From Microbacterium esteraromaticum (GTDB taxonomy: Bacteria > Actinomycetota > Actinomycetes > Actinomycetales > Microbacteriaceae), in NCBI RefSeq assembly GCF_014084045.1, contig NZ_CP043732.1:3303525-3367524 (forward strand): a stretch of DNA of 64,000 nt, given 5' to 3'. The position numbers and the translations under genes are program-made. Positions 1-7,893 of the stretch are shown in pieces. Each line of letters opens with the position of its first letter. Positions within the stretch are counted from its first letter, which is position 1. The notes beneath the pieces were generated by a model. It saw only the letters and a list, made by a program, of their open reading frames with translations, was not told where the DNA came from and did no database searches.

Positions 1-224
1 CACTGATGAAAGCACAGGCCGATGCGGTGCTCCGCGACGGCGTCGATGCCGTCTCGACGGCCCGAGCGCTCGTGCTGCTGTTCATCGGGGCGCAGACGAG
101 CTCGTTCATCAACGACCAGTGGAGGAATGCCTCCGCCACCGCGGACGTGCTGGTGCAGTTCATTCTGACCAGCATCGCCGCTCCCGGCTTCGTCCCCGCA
201 GACGACGGAGTGACCGAGGCCTGA
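1..224 (+). CDS. C-terminal end of a regulator-like protein, truncated by the window edge
   Basis: The reading frame is open from the left edge of the window and stops at 222-224, so only the last 74 codons or so are visible. The residues are mostly helical (an ALVLLFIGAQTSSF stretch followed by an LVQFILTSIAAPGF stretch), which resembles the ligand-binding C-terminal domain of TetR-family repressors. No DNA-binding part can be seen. The next gene starts 21 bases downstream on the same strand, so the two may be co-transcribed. The TetR assignment is an inference from helix pattern and context only. Confidence 0.4.
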   Translation, partial: LMKAQADAVLRDGVDAVSTARALVLLFIGAQTSSFINDQWRNASATADVLVQFILTSIAAPGFVPADDGVTEA

Positions 225-245
225 TGCCCTGGAAGGGGAAAGACC

Positions 246-617
246 ATGGATGAAGACCTGATCACGCGGATCGTCCTCTTCGTCGCCCTTGTGGGATCGG
301 GTCTGCTCATGGTCTGGATGGCCCACGCGACCGCGACAGGGAAGCTGAAGCGCAACCGCGTCGCAGGGATCCGCATCCCGAGCACCTTGGAGAGCGAGGA
401 AGCGTGGCTCGCCGCACACATCCGAGCGAAAAGGCCGACGCTGATCGCGGGATACATCGCGATCGGTGCAGGTCTCATCGCCCTGCTCCCGCTGCCCGCG
501 CCGGCGCTCGCGATCGTCGCACTCGGGGCGTGCGTGCTGATGCTGGCTCTCGTGCTCTACGGAGCCCGTGTCGGAAGCAGAGCCGCACGCGAGGTGACGA
601 AAGGCCCGTCCTCATGA
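246..617 (+). CDS. SdpI family membrane protein
   Basis: The 123-residue product has an N-terminal membrane segment (about residues 8-27), a polar loop and two closely spaced hydrophobic segments (about 65-85 and 88-106). The loop holds an RVAGIRIPSTL...W..AH motif, which matches the conserved core of the SdpI family (immunity and signalling proteins named after the Bacillus SdpI protein); many actinobacterial members have no known toxin partner. The ATG at 246 follows a GAAGGGGAAAG ribosome-binding site. No SdpC-like toxin gene is nearby, so an immunity role is not supported here. Confidence 0.65.
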   Translation: MDEDLITRIVLFVALVGSGLLMVWMAHATATGKLKRNRVAGIRIPSTLESEEAWLAAHIRAKRPTLIAGYIAIGAGLIALLPLPAPALAIVALGACVLMLALVLYGARVGSRAAREVTKGPSS

Positions 618-697
618 CGTTGCTCTGCTGACCAGCAGAGCCCAGACCGGAGGACTTCCCTGGCAGCGGCGTCGTCTGCCCGTTCACGCGCGCCGGA

Positions 698-1756
698 TCA
701 GGAGCCGAGCACCGCGACGATCGGCCGGTGGTCGCTGCCTGTTCCCGGCGTGTCGATGACCTGCACCCCCCGCACCGTCCAGTCCGCTCCGACGAGGACG
801 TGATCGATCGGCGAGGCGAGCGCCTGCGGCGTCGTCGAGGGCCAGGTCCCGGAGGCGGCAGCGGATGCGACCGCCGCAGCGTCGCTGCATCCAGGGACGA
901 CGCCGAGATGGTCCACCGTCGCATTGAGATCGCCCGCCACGATCACATCGTCCCCCACGGTCCGGCACTGCTCTGCAACCCAGTTCAAGCCGTCACGCCA
1001 GCTGTTCATGCTCGCGGGGAGTGGCGGCATCGGATGCGCGACGACGATCGGCGGCGAGCCTTCCGCCTCGGGGAGCCAGACCCCGCTGGGCAGGCCGGGG
1101 GTCGAGCCGCGAGACGCATCGAGACGATAGCTCCCGAGATCGGTGGAGATCAGCACAGACGTCGGGATCCAGTCACCAGCCGTCGACGCCGTCATGCCGA
1201 TCCCGTGCTCGGCGAGGATCGCGCGCACCTCATCCGCGGCGACGGCATCCGTCTCGGGGAGGGCGATCACATCAGGTCGGACGGTCAGCGCGAGTTCGGC
1301 GATCTCGCGAGCCGATGTCGCGCCGCCCTGAGCGTTCCACGACAGGACGATGAGGTCGCCGTCGACAGGCATGGCGGCGCCGCGCGGGGGTGCGAAGGCG
1401 CTACCCCACCCACGTGAGCCGAGAACGGCGCTCTGCGCGAGAGCGGCGATCAGCAGGACACCGGCGACGATGAGCGCGTTGATACGGCGCGCGCGAGGCC
1501 TCATCAGAAGGGCGGTTCCGGCGACAAGCACCCCCATGACGGCGAAGCCGATGACCAGAACCGGCCGGAACGCGATGACCTGGGCGATGCCGAAAGTCCG
1601 ATGCAGGCCGAACGCCTGCGGCCAGGTGATGGTGACGAGCATGCCGGCGGTCACGATGCCGGCGGCGATCGCGACGATGCGTCGACGCGGCAGGCGCTGC
1701 CTCGGTGACGACATTCCGAGTCGGTCAGAGGCTCGCTGTTCGGTCGTCACGGGCAT
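698..1756 (-). CDS. Membrane-anchored endonuclease/exonuclease/phosphatase family protein
   Basis: The product is 352 residues from the ATG at 1756, preceded by a GGGGAGA ribosome-binding site; an in-frame start at 1819 exists but lacks one. Three hydrophobic segments near the N-terminus (about 27-45, 60-84 and 92-112) anchor the protein, and the rest forms an EEP-superfamily domain. Visible EEP motifs are SWNAQGG, LPETDA, AGDLNAT and, near the C-terminus, GSDHRPIVA, which supply the metal and phosphate ligands of the DNase I/AP endonuclease fold. It follows the methyltransferase gene on the same strand. Substrate unknown; such proteins include phosphodiesterases and nucleases. Confidence 0.75.
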   Translation of the reverse strand: MPVTTEQRASDRLGMSSPRQRLPRRRIVAIAAGIVTAGMLVTITWPQAFGLHRTFGIAQVIAFRPVLVIGFAVMGVLVAGTALLMRPRARRINALIVAGVLLIAALAQSAVLGSRGWGSAFAPPRGAAMPVDGDLIVLSWNAQGGATSAREIAELALTVRPDVIALPETDAVAADEVRAILAEHGIGMTASTAGDWIPTSVLISTDLGSYRLDASRGSTPGLPSGVWLPEAEGSPPIVVAHPMPPLPASMNSWRDGLNWVAEQCRTVGDDVIVAGDLNATVDHLGVVPGCSDAAAVASAAASGTWPSTTPQALASPIDHVLVGADWTVRGVQVIDTPGTGSDHRPIVAVLGS

Positions 1757-1825
1757 GCGTCCAGTCTCCCCTGGGGAGCTGACAGGTCTTCGGATTGCCG
1801 TCCGGGCTTCCTTCTGCATCCGGGA

Positions 1826-2563
1826 TCACGCCGGCCCGCCCGCGCGCACCAGCAGCAGGCGCGACGGCGCGCGTCGCTCGACCCGCCACCCAGGCGGAGC
1901 CGCGGCGGCCAGCTCGGCGGCGGCGTACGAGCGGCGGATGCTGAGCATCCCGTCCTCTCGGATGAAAGACCCCTTGAGCAGCGTGCCGGCGAGAGGCCGG
2001 GTGAGGGCGTCGAACAGCGCATAGGCGGTGCGGCTGCGTGCGATGTCGCTGTGCACCGCGACTCCGCCAGGCGTCATGAGCCGTTCGGAGTCTGCGAGCA
2101 GGGCACCCAGCTGCGACGCGGTCAGGTGATGCAGAACGTGATTGGAGAGAACGACATCGAAGCGCTCCCCCTCGGTCACGAGGTCTGAGCTCGAGAGGCA
2201 GCGCCACCGCACGAGGCCTTCGCCATCGGCATCCGATGCCCAGCGCACCGCCCGCGGGTCGATGTCGGCGCCGACCACCTCTGCCGGATGCCCACCCCGG
2301 CGCAGCCGGCGGGCGACGTATCTGGCGATGTCGCCCCCTCCGCAGCCGATGTCGAGCACACGGATCGGATCGCGCCCGGTGCGGGATGCGATCGTGCGTC
2401 GCAGCGCGCCTGCCCGCCCCGATACGACGGCGTTGACGAACCGGAAGAGCGCGTAGGTGCGCGCGAGCATCTCGGGGTCGGCGTCGTCGGCATCCATCAG
2501 CTCGACGAGGCCGGTCTCGCGCCGGCTCAGATCCACCACGCGACCATGCGGATCAGCGGGCAT
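1826..2563 (-). CDS. Class I SAM-dependent methyltransferase, partner of the type III PKS
   Basis: The predicted 245-residue protein carries the SAM-binding motif I VLDIGCGGGDIAR (about residues 70-82), an acidic motif II region (VVGADIDP) and the motif IV-like stretch FDVVLSNHVLHHL. I chose the ATG at 2563 because homology-like sequence begins there; the longer open frame runs back through the polyketide synthase gene. The start overlaps the synthase stop by 11 bases, so translation is probably coupled. Type III PKS genes in actinobacteria are often followed by a methyltransferase that O-methylates the alkylresorcinol or pyrone product; that role is inferred. Confidence 0.75.
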   Translation of the reverse strand: MPADPHGRVVDLSRRETGLVELMDADDADPEMLARTYALFRFVNAVVSGRAGALRRTIASRTGRDPIRVLDIGCGGGDIARYVARRLRRGGHPAEVVGADIDPRAVRWASDADGEGLVRWRCLSSSDLVTEGERFDVVLSNHVLHHLTASQLGALLADSERLMTPGGVAVHSDIARSRTAYALFDALTRPLAGTLLKGSFIREDGMLSIRRSYAAAELAAAAPPGWRVERRAPSRLLLVRAGGPA

Positions 2564-3716
2564 CGGCGCGTCCTGCGACAGTGAGCAGCGCGCTCTCGGC
2601 TGTGAGGCCCGGGCCGAAGGCCATTGCCGCGACGCGCTCGCCCGGCAGAGCGCCCTCGTGCTCGAGGATGCGCTGCAGCACGAACAGCACCGTCGCGCTC
2701 GACATATTGCCGCAGGTGCGCAGCACCTCTCGAGCCGGCCGGAGCTGCGCATCGTCGAGACCGAGCCGCTCCTGCACCCGGTCGAGGATGCTGCGTCCGC
2801 CGGGATGGATCGCCCAGTGCCTCACGACCTCGCCGATCGGATGGTCGGCGAGACCTGGAGCCACCCCGGCGTCCTCGCTCCAGAGCGCGCGGAGAGCCTC
2901 GTCGATGTGCCCGCCGATCAGCTGCGGAACCCGCGTGGACAGCACCATCTCGAAGCCGGTGTCGCCGACCGTCCATGCCATGTCGCGCTCCCCTTCGGGG
3001 ATGAGGCCGGTGTGGAACCCGTCGAGGGTGAGGGCGGGCACCTCCGTCGGCAGGGGGCGGGCGGTGACCAGAGCGGCGGCGGCTCCGTCGGCGAAGAGGG
3101 ACGAGGCGATGATCGCGTCGGCGTCGTTCGATGAGCGCAGGTGCAGGGTGCACAGCTCCACGCTCGCCACGAGCACGACCGCCTCGGGGTCGGCGCGGCA
3201 GAACTGAGCGGCGGCGCGCAGAGCCGGCAGCGCCGCGTAGCAGCCCATGAAGCCGAGATGGTAGCGCTGCACCGCAGCCGAGAGCCCCAGTGCGCGCACG
3301 ATCGCATAGTCGGGCCCGGGGGCGTGGAATCCGGTGCACGAGACCGTGACCACGTGGGTGATGTCGGATGCCGAGAGGTCGGGGTCGCCGTCGAGAGCGC
3401 CACGGGCGGCCTCGATGAAGAGCCGGTCGGCCTCGCGGGCGTAGATGTCGTTGCGGGCGGCGGTGCCGGGTTCGAGGAGCGTGCCTGACCGGCGATCGAG
3501 GAACCGGGGCGAGTCGACCTCGGCCGACGGATCGAGCTCGTCGAGCACCGTGTGCCTGGTCTCGACTCCCGCCCCGTCGAACGAGGTCGCGATCAGCCGC
3601 TGCGCGAGGCGTGTGACTCCGGGCTGGGCGGCGAAGATCTCACGCACCGCGTGCTGCTCGACGACCACCCCGGGTACGAGGGTGTGGATCGAGCGCAGCT
3701 GCACAGCACGGTTCAT
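2553..3716 (-). CDS. Type III polyketide synthase (chalcone/stilbene synthase-like)
   Basis: The 387-residue protein has the thiolase fold and catalytic triad of type III synthases: Cys159 in FMGCYAALP, His304 in WAIHPGGRS and Asn337 in TCGNMSSA, with the FGPG loop at about 367-370 near the C-terminus. These enzymes extend acyl-CoA starters with malonyl-CoA and cyclise the chain to resorcinols or pyrones. A TTG codon at 3728 is in frame, but the ATG at 3716 seems the better start. The gene forms a two-gene unit with the downstream methyltransferase. No oxidoreductase or prenyltransferase, often present in such clusters, is adjacent, so the cluster is minimal and the product cannot be predicted. 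Confidence 0.9.
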   Translation of the reverse strand: MNRAVQLRSIHTLVPGVVVEQHAVREIFAAQPGVTRLAQRLIATSFDGAGVETRHTVLDELDPSAEVDSPRFLDRRSGTLLEPGTAARNDIYAREADRLFIEAARGALDGDPDLSASDITHVVTVSCTGFHAPGPDYAIVRALGLSAAVQRYHLGFMGCYAALPALRAAAQFCRADPEAVVLVASVELCTLHLRSSNDADAIIASSLFADGAAAALVTARPLPTEVPALTLDGFHTGLIPEGERDMAWTVGDTGFEMVLSTRVPQLIGGHIDEALRALWSEDAGVAPGLADHPIGEVVRHWAIHPGGRSILDRVQERLGLDDAQLRPAREVLRTCGNMSSATVLFVLQRILEHEGALPGERVAAMAFGPGLTAESALLTVAGRADAR

Positions 3717-3787
3717 GATGCGACTCAAGCATCATGCGCGCGGCGAGCGAAAGGGGTTGCCACCGCGCAGGCCGTCTGTGTGAGGAG

Positions 3788-4405
3788 TCAGAACCCGAGA
3801 GCGCGGGCCAGCTTCGACCCGGATGACGGCTCGCGGCCACCCGCCGCGAGCACGGCCGCCTCGACAGCGGCGAAGAATGCGATCTGCTCAGCGGGGTCGG
3901 CGGGCGCTGCCGGCCCGAGCTCCATCTCCCATTCGCGCCATTCACGGCGGATGCCGGTGCGCAGATCGGTCGCGCGGACGTGATCGTCGACGAACTCGGC
4001 GATCACGCCTTCGGTCGCACGCAGGTGGAAGGCGGTGCGGGAGTTCTCGATGCGCGCGATGGGGTGCAGCTCGGCATCCGTCCACTGCGCGACCATCTCG
4101 GCGATGGCGTCAGGCAGCCGATCGGCCTCGCCCAGCGGCCATCCCAGCTCGAGCCTGCCGTCGCCCTGTCTGGGGCCCTTGACGTGCCAGCCGGCGTCGG
4201 GGCCGCCCGTGCGCCGGCGCAGCGCGATGCCGTGCCTGGCGAGAGCGGCATCGGCCGTGTCGAAGTAGCGCGCGTCGAGCTCTCTGGGCTCGCCGTCGCT
4301 CACCGCCACGACTCCGGGGATGCCCGACCAGTCGGGAAGGACGGTGTCGGCGTCGGCGTCGTACTTGCGCTCGATCTCGAACGTGCGCTGCGGTTCTGCG
4401 GTCAC
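3788..4405 (-). CDS. CYTH domain-containing protein
   Basis: The 205-residue product begins, after a short lead, with FEIERKY, the ExExK signature of the CYTH / triphosphate tunnel metalloenzyme family, followed by basic tunnel residues (RRRTGG, WHVKGPRQGDGR) and the acidic stretch EIERK...ARYFDT. Family members hydrolyse inorganic triphosphate or make cAMP or act on thiamine triphosphate; the substrate cannot be read from the sequence. The start is GTG at 4405. The gene lies 11 bases downstream of a small conserved gene on the same strand. Confidence 0.8.
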   Translation of the reverse strand: MTAEPQRTFEIERKYDADADTVLPDWSGIPGVVAVSDGEPRELDARYFDTADAALARHGIALRRRTGGPDAGWHVKGPRQGDGRLELGWPLGEADRLPDAIAEMVAQWTDAELHPIARIENSRTAFHLRATEGVIAEFVDDHVRATDLRTGIRREWREWEMELGPAAPADPAEQIAFFAAVEAAVLAAGGREPSSGSKLARALGF

Positions 4406-4416
4406 GTGCGGGGCGG

Positions 4417-4632
4417 TCAGTCGTCGCCGGGGCTGATGTCGTCCCCCGCCTCGACGAACCAGAAGGCCGTCTCGGTCGGGCCGTCGTGCGCACCGGTGTT
4501 GGTCGACTCGCCTTCGCGTCGATAGGTGAGCTGGGTCTCGCTGTAGGGCAGGATCAGGGAATCCTGATCCGCGTCGGCGAGCGGGATGATCTGCCCGTCG
4601 AGCGGGCCGCCGTGAAGTCGTGCGAGTGCCAT
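4417..4632 (-). CDS. Small conserved hypothetical protein
   Basis: The 71-residue product is acidic and carries an N-terminal RLHGGPLDGQ motif that recurs in short actinobacterial proteins of unknown function; the remainder contains an LPYSETQLTYRR stretch and an aromatic TAFWFVEAG stretch. No signal peptide or membrane segment is seen. It precedes the CYTH gene in the same direction and may be co-transcribed with it. Codon positions show the strong third-position G/C of the neighbours, which supports it being a real gene. Confidence 0.55.
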   Translation of the reverse strand: MALARLHGGPLDGQIIPLADADQDSLILPYSETQLTYRREGESTNTGAHDGPTETAFWFVEAGDDISPGDD

Positions 4633-4675
4633 GTGCTCACCCTATCCCTCTCCGCCGACAGCACGGCGGAAGCGC

Positions 4676-5146
4676 TCACGCGATCCCGATCGCCAGCGCC
4701 GCCCCGATGATCATCCACGGCCCGAAGGCGATCCGCGTGTGCCGCGTGGCCCGTCGCAGCGCCATCAGCGACAGGGCGTGCAGCGCCCCGAGCAGGAAGG
4801 CCGCTGCGGCCCCCAGCAGCAGCGTCTGCCAGCCGTGCCAGGCGAGCGCGAGGCCGATCACGGCCGCGAGCTTCACGTCTCCCCCGCCCATGCCCTGCCG
4901 GGATGAGAGCCGCAGCATGGCGTAGAAGGCGGCGAGCGCGAGTCCGCCGAGCAGCGCCCGCGTCGGTCGCTCCCCGTCGCCCGTCATAATCGCTTCGACG
5001 ATGAGGAGCAGGATCAGTGCGCCCAGCGCAGGCAGCACGATGCGGTTCGGCAGCCGGTGCGAGCGCGCGTCGATCACGATGAGGCACAGGCCGACCGCGG
5101 CGAGCGCGAGGTGCACGATCAGCACGGCGGCGAAGTGGAGGGTCAC
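4676..5146 (-). CDS. A24 family prepilin peptidase, short form
   Basis: The 156-residue product is almost wholly hydrophobic with about five membrane segments. It holds the two catalytic aspartates of the type IV prepilin peptidase family: Asp26 in VIDARSHRLPN and the aspartate of GGGDVKL (the GxGD signature). It lacks the N-terminal N-methyltransferase domain with its cysteine zinc site found in full PilD/TadV-type enzymes, as is common in Gram-positive forms. Such peptidases cleave prepilin leaders for type IV or Tad pili, but no pilus genes lie in the window. Confidence 0.85.
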   Translation of the reverse strand: MTLHFAAVLIVHLALAAVGLCLIVIDARSHRLPNRIVLPALGALILLLIVEAIMTGDGERPTRALLGGLALAAFYAMLRLSSRQGMGGGDVKLAAVIGLALAWHGWQTLLLGAAAAFLLGALHALSLMALRRATRHTRIAFGPWMIIGAALAIGIA

Positions 5147-5199
5147 GCTCGCAGGCTAGGCGATGAGCCGTGTGTCCCGGAGAGGGCTGTGGAGAACGC

Positions 5200-5490
5200 T
5201 CACACGTCGAGGATGTCGAGGTCGACGGTGACGATGTCGCCCTCGTCGATCCCCTGCTGCTGACGCACCTGCTTCTTCAACGGCAGCACGAAGGCGGAGC
5301 CGTCGAAGAAGATCGACGTCGTCCACACGGTGAGCCCGATCCGCGCCTGCACGCGCAGCGAGCCGAAGCCTCGGGGCGGGGCGGGCAGCTCGCGGATCTC
5401 GGCCGAGAGCTGCTCGGGCAGCGTGGCGAAGTACCAGGCATCCACTCTGGCCTGCCAGCGAGTGACCTCGCTCTCGAACTCGATCCGCAT
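5200..5490 (-). CDS. DUF1905 domain-containing protein
   Basis: The 96-residue product starts at the ATG at 5490; a much longer open frame in the same phase is only the antisense shadow of imuA'-imuB. The protein has a small beta-rich pattern ending with FVLPLKKQVRQQQGIDEGD, typical of DUF1905 proteins (a small beta-barrel with an AbrB-like GD..V.V ending). Function is unknown. It is divergent from the imuA' gene; the two starts lie about 100 bases apart. Confidence 0.7.
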   Translation of the reverse strand: MRIEFESEVTRWQARVDAWYFATLPEQLSAEIRELPAPPRGFGSLRVQARIGLTVWTTSIFFDGSAFVLPLKKQVRQQQGIDEGDIVTVDLDILDV

Positions 5491-5567
5491 GGTCCCAGCG
5501 TAGTCGTGGGGCCGGTCGCGACCGATGTCGGATGTGCGAATTACTGTCACAGATGAACTTGAACTGT

Positions 5568-5583
5568 TCGAATCTTTATTCGA
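5568..5583. promoter_or_regulatory. LexA-like (SOS) operator upstream of imuA'
   Basis: Positions 5568-5583 read TCGAATCTTTATTCGA, a perfect inverted repeat of two 6-base arms (TCGAAT and ATTCGA) around a 4-base spacer. This equals the known actinobacterial LexA box layout TCGAAC-N4-GTTCGA with one symmetric change per arm. It ends 10 bases before the chosen ATG of the DNA-damage mutasome operon, partly overlapping its ribosome-binding site. The layout is seen directly; LexA binding is inferred from the downstream genes. Confidence 0.7.
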
Positions 5584-5593
5584 GGATGGATGC

Positions 5594-6322
5594 ATGGGGA
5601 TCAGGACGACCACGGCACTCTCCCCCGCCGACGAGCGCGCAGGGGACATTCTGCGCCTGCGCCGCGAGATCGGGCGGATGCAGCGCCGACGCAGCGACGA
5701 CGCGCACCTTCCGATGCCCGCCGCTCTGCGAGAGCTGCTGCCCCAGGGCGGCCTGCAGACGGGCACGGTGTACTCGGTGTCGTCGTCACCTAGCCTGGTC
5801 TTCGCGCTGATGAGCGCGCTGTCCCAGCGCGGCGGCTGGTGCGCCGCCGTCGGCATGCCCGCGCTCGGCCTCGAGGCCGCCACCGCCTTCGGCATCGATC
5901 TGTCGCGGCTGATCCTGGTTCCGGAGCCCGGCGAGCGCTGGCTCGCCGTCGTCTCGGCGCTGGCCGAGGTGGTGCCGCTGATCGCGATGAACCCCGGCTC
6001 CCGCGTGCGGGATGCCGATGCCGCACGCCTCGCGGCCCGGCTGCGCGACCGCGGCTGCACCCTGCTCACCACGTCGCCCTGGCCGCAGGGCGAGGGGCTG
6101 ATCACGCTGCACGACCCGCACTGGGAAGGGCTCGGCGAGGGGTGGGGTCTGCTGTCGGACCGCACGGTGACGGTCACCGCGCAGACCCGCTCGACGCCCG
6201 TGCCGAAGAGCCTGCGGGTGCGGCTGCCCGATGACCTCGGCCGCATCGACACCGCCGTCGAGCCCGCCCTCGATCCACGCGAGGCCCTGCCGACGCATCC
6301 GAGCTGGGCGGTGGCGTCATGA
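5594..6322 (+). CDS. ImuA'-like protein of the SOS mutasome
   Basis: The 242-residue protein is the first gene of a three-gene cassette followed by imuB and dnaE2 with overlapping stop/start codons, the arrangement of the imuA'-imuB-dnaE2 mutasome known from mycobacteria. The protein is a divergent RecA-fold-like partner (LPQGGLQTGTVYSV, LVFALMSALSQRGGWCAAVG) without a convincing Walker A motif, as in other ImuA' proteins. I chose the ATG at 5594 because it follows GAGG at 5582-5585 and the LexA-like box sits just before it; the upstream in-frame ATG at 5525 would place that box inside the gene. Function is inferred from operon position and weak similarity. Confidence 0.7.
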   Translation: MGIRTTTALSPADERAGDILRLRREIGRMQRRRSDDAHLPMPAALRELLPQGGLQTGTVYSVSSSPSLVFALMSALSQRGGWCAAVGMPALGLEAATAFGIDLSRLILVPEPGERWLAVVSALAEVVPLIAMNPGSRVRDADAARLAARLRDRGCTLLTTSPWPQGEGLITLHDPHWEGLGEGWGLLSDRTVTVTAQTRSTPVPKSLRVRLPDDLGRIDTAVEPALDPREALPTHPSWAVAS

Positions 6323-7893
6323 GAGGCCCGACGGCCGCGCCGGCGACCGATGCGATGCGCGTGCACGTGCTGTGGTTCCCCGACTGGCCGCTGCGTGCCG
6401 CGCTGGGCGCCGCGCCCCCGCATCCACCCACCGCTCTGGTGCGCGCCGGGCTCGTCTCCGCCTGCACCGACTCCGCACGCGCGCACGGTGTGCGGGTGGG
6501 CCAGCGCAAGCGGCAGGCTCAGAGCCGCCTGCCCTCGCTGAAGACGCTGCCGCACGACGAGACCGCCGACGAGCGCGCCTTCCTTCCGGTGCTGCGGCTG
6601 ATCGAGGCGCACGCCCCCGGCGCGCATCTGCTGCGCCCGGGTCTCGCCGCCCTGCGGTCGCGGGGCATCTCGCGCTATCACGACGGAGAGGAGGGCGCGG
6701 CGGCAGCCCTGGTGCGGATGCTCTCCGATGCCGGCTACGGCGAGGCGCGCATCGGCGTGGCCGACGGTATGTTCACCGCCGAGCTCGCCGCCCGCGCGGC
6801 TCCCCCTCGCAGCGACGGCGTCGATCCGTGGGCGGTGATCCCGTCGGGCGCATCCCGCGACTTCCTGGCACCGCTCCCCCTTCAGGTGCTCGGCGAGCCG
6901 GAGCTCGCCGATCTGCTGCGACGGCTGGGGGTCGCCACCCTCGGCGAGTTCGCCGCCCTCGACGCGCTCTCGGTGCGGGCGAGGTTCGGCGAGCACGGGG
7001 CTCGGCTGCACGACCTGGCGTCCGGAGCAGACTCCCGCCCGCTCACCCCGCGCCCACCCGACCCGCAGCTGGCGCGGGAGGTGCAGTTCGAGACCCCGCT
7101 CGGGCAGTCCGATCAGATCGCCTTCGCCGTGCGGCAGACCGCGGATGCCGTGCTGCTCGCCCTCGCCGACGTCTCGGCCGTGTGCACCGAGGTGCGCATC
7201 GATCTCACCGACGACGACGGGGCGGTCTTCTCGCGCACCTGGCTGCATCCGACCTGCTTCGATGCGGGCGACCTGGTCGACCGAGTGCGCTGGCAGCTCG
7301 AGACGATCGTCGACGACGCACCGGAAGACGCCGCGCATGCCTTCCGCGGCATCGTCGGGGTGCGGCTCGCGCCCGTGGCCGTCGATGACGCCGCCCACCA
7401 TCAGCCCGGTCTCTTCGGCTCTGGCACCGACGAACGGCTGCATCACGCGGTCTCCCGCGTGCAGACGCTGCTCGGCCACCGTGGGGTGAGTACGGCTGCG
7501 ATGTCGGGTGGGCGCATGCTGGCCGACCGGCAGGTGCTCACCCCGTGGGGCGAGCGGCCCCTCGTGCAGCGCGATCCCTCGCAGCCGTGGCCGGGCAGCA
7601 TGCCCGATCCGCTGCCGACCGAGGTGTACACGCCCATGCGGCCGGTGCGGGTGAGCGGTGCCGGCGGAGCCGAGATCGAGATCGATGACCGTGGCGCGCT
7701 GTCGACGCCGCCCGCCCTGATCGAAGACAGCGAGGTGGTCGGCTGGGCGGGCCCCTGGCCGGTGAACGAGCACCGGTGGGATGCCGAGCGCGCCCGTTCA
7801 GGCCATCGCTTCCAGCTGCTCGACGCGGGTCATCGCGCCTGGCTGGTGTTCCGCTCGGCCGACGGCTGGTGGGCAGAGGGACGGTACCGCTGA
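6319..7893 (+). CDS. imuB: ImuB, catalytically inactive Y-family polymerase homologue
   Basis: The 524-residue protein has the Y-family polymerase layout: little finger and thumb-like helices (LADLLRRLGVATLGEFAAL; RFGEHGARLHDLASG) and a long C-terminal region. The N-terminal palm reads MRVHVLWFPDWP, where active DinB enzymes have an aspartate-rich D.D motif, and the later catalytic SLDE motif is also absent, as expected of ImuB, which acts as a hub rather than a polymerase. A beta-clamp binding motif QPGLFG lies at residues 362-367. The gene overlaps imuA' by an ATGA and dnaE2 by a TGATG, so translation is coupled. Confidence 0.88.
   Translation: MRGPTAAPATDAMRVHVLWFPDWPLRAALGAAPPHPPTALVRAGLVSACTDSARAHGVRVGQRKRQAQSRLPSLKTLPHDETADERAFLPVLRLIEAHAPGAHLLRPGLAALRSRGISRYHDGEEGAAAALVRMLSDAGYGEARIGVADGMFTAELAARAAPPRSDGVDPWAVIPSGASRDFLAPLPLQVLGEPELADLLRRLGVATLGEFAALDALSVRARFGEHGARLHDLASGADSRPLTPRPPDPQLAREVQFETPLGQSDQIAFAVRQTADAVLLALADVSAVCTEVRIDLTDDDGAVFSRTWLHPTCFDAGDLVDRVRWQLETIVDDAPEDAAHAFRGIVGVRLAPVAVDDAAHHQPGLFGSGTDERLHHAVSRVQTLLGHRGVSTAAMSGGRMLADRQVLTPWGERPLVQRDPSQPWPGSMPDPLPTEVYTPMRPVRVSGAGGAEIEIDDRGALSTPPALIEDSEVVGWAGPWPVNEHRWDAERARSGHRFQLLDAGHRAWLVFRSADGWWAEGRYR

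Noticed and set aside
5559..5569. GAACTGTTC next to the palindrome as the LexA box
   Set aside because: Its half-sites are one base apart instead of four, unlike known LexA boxes; the adjacent 5568-5583 palindrome fits the spacing.
5200..7773. 857-codon minus-strand open frame
   Set aside because: Only its last 96 codons (from ATG 5490) look like a protein; the rest is the antisense shadow of imuA' and imuB, with His/Arg/Gly-rich low-information sequence.
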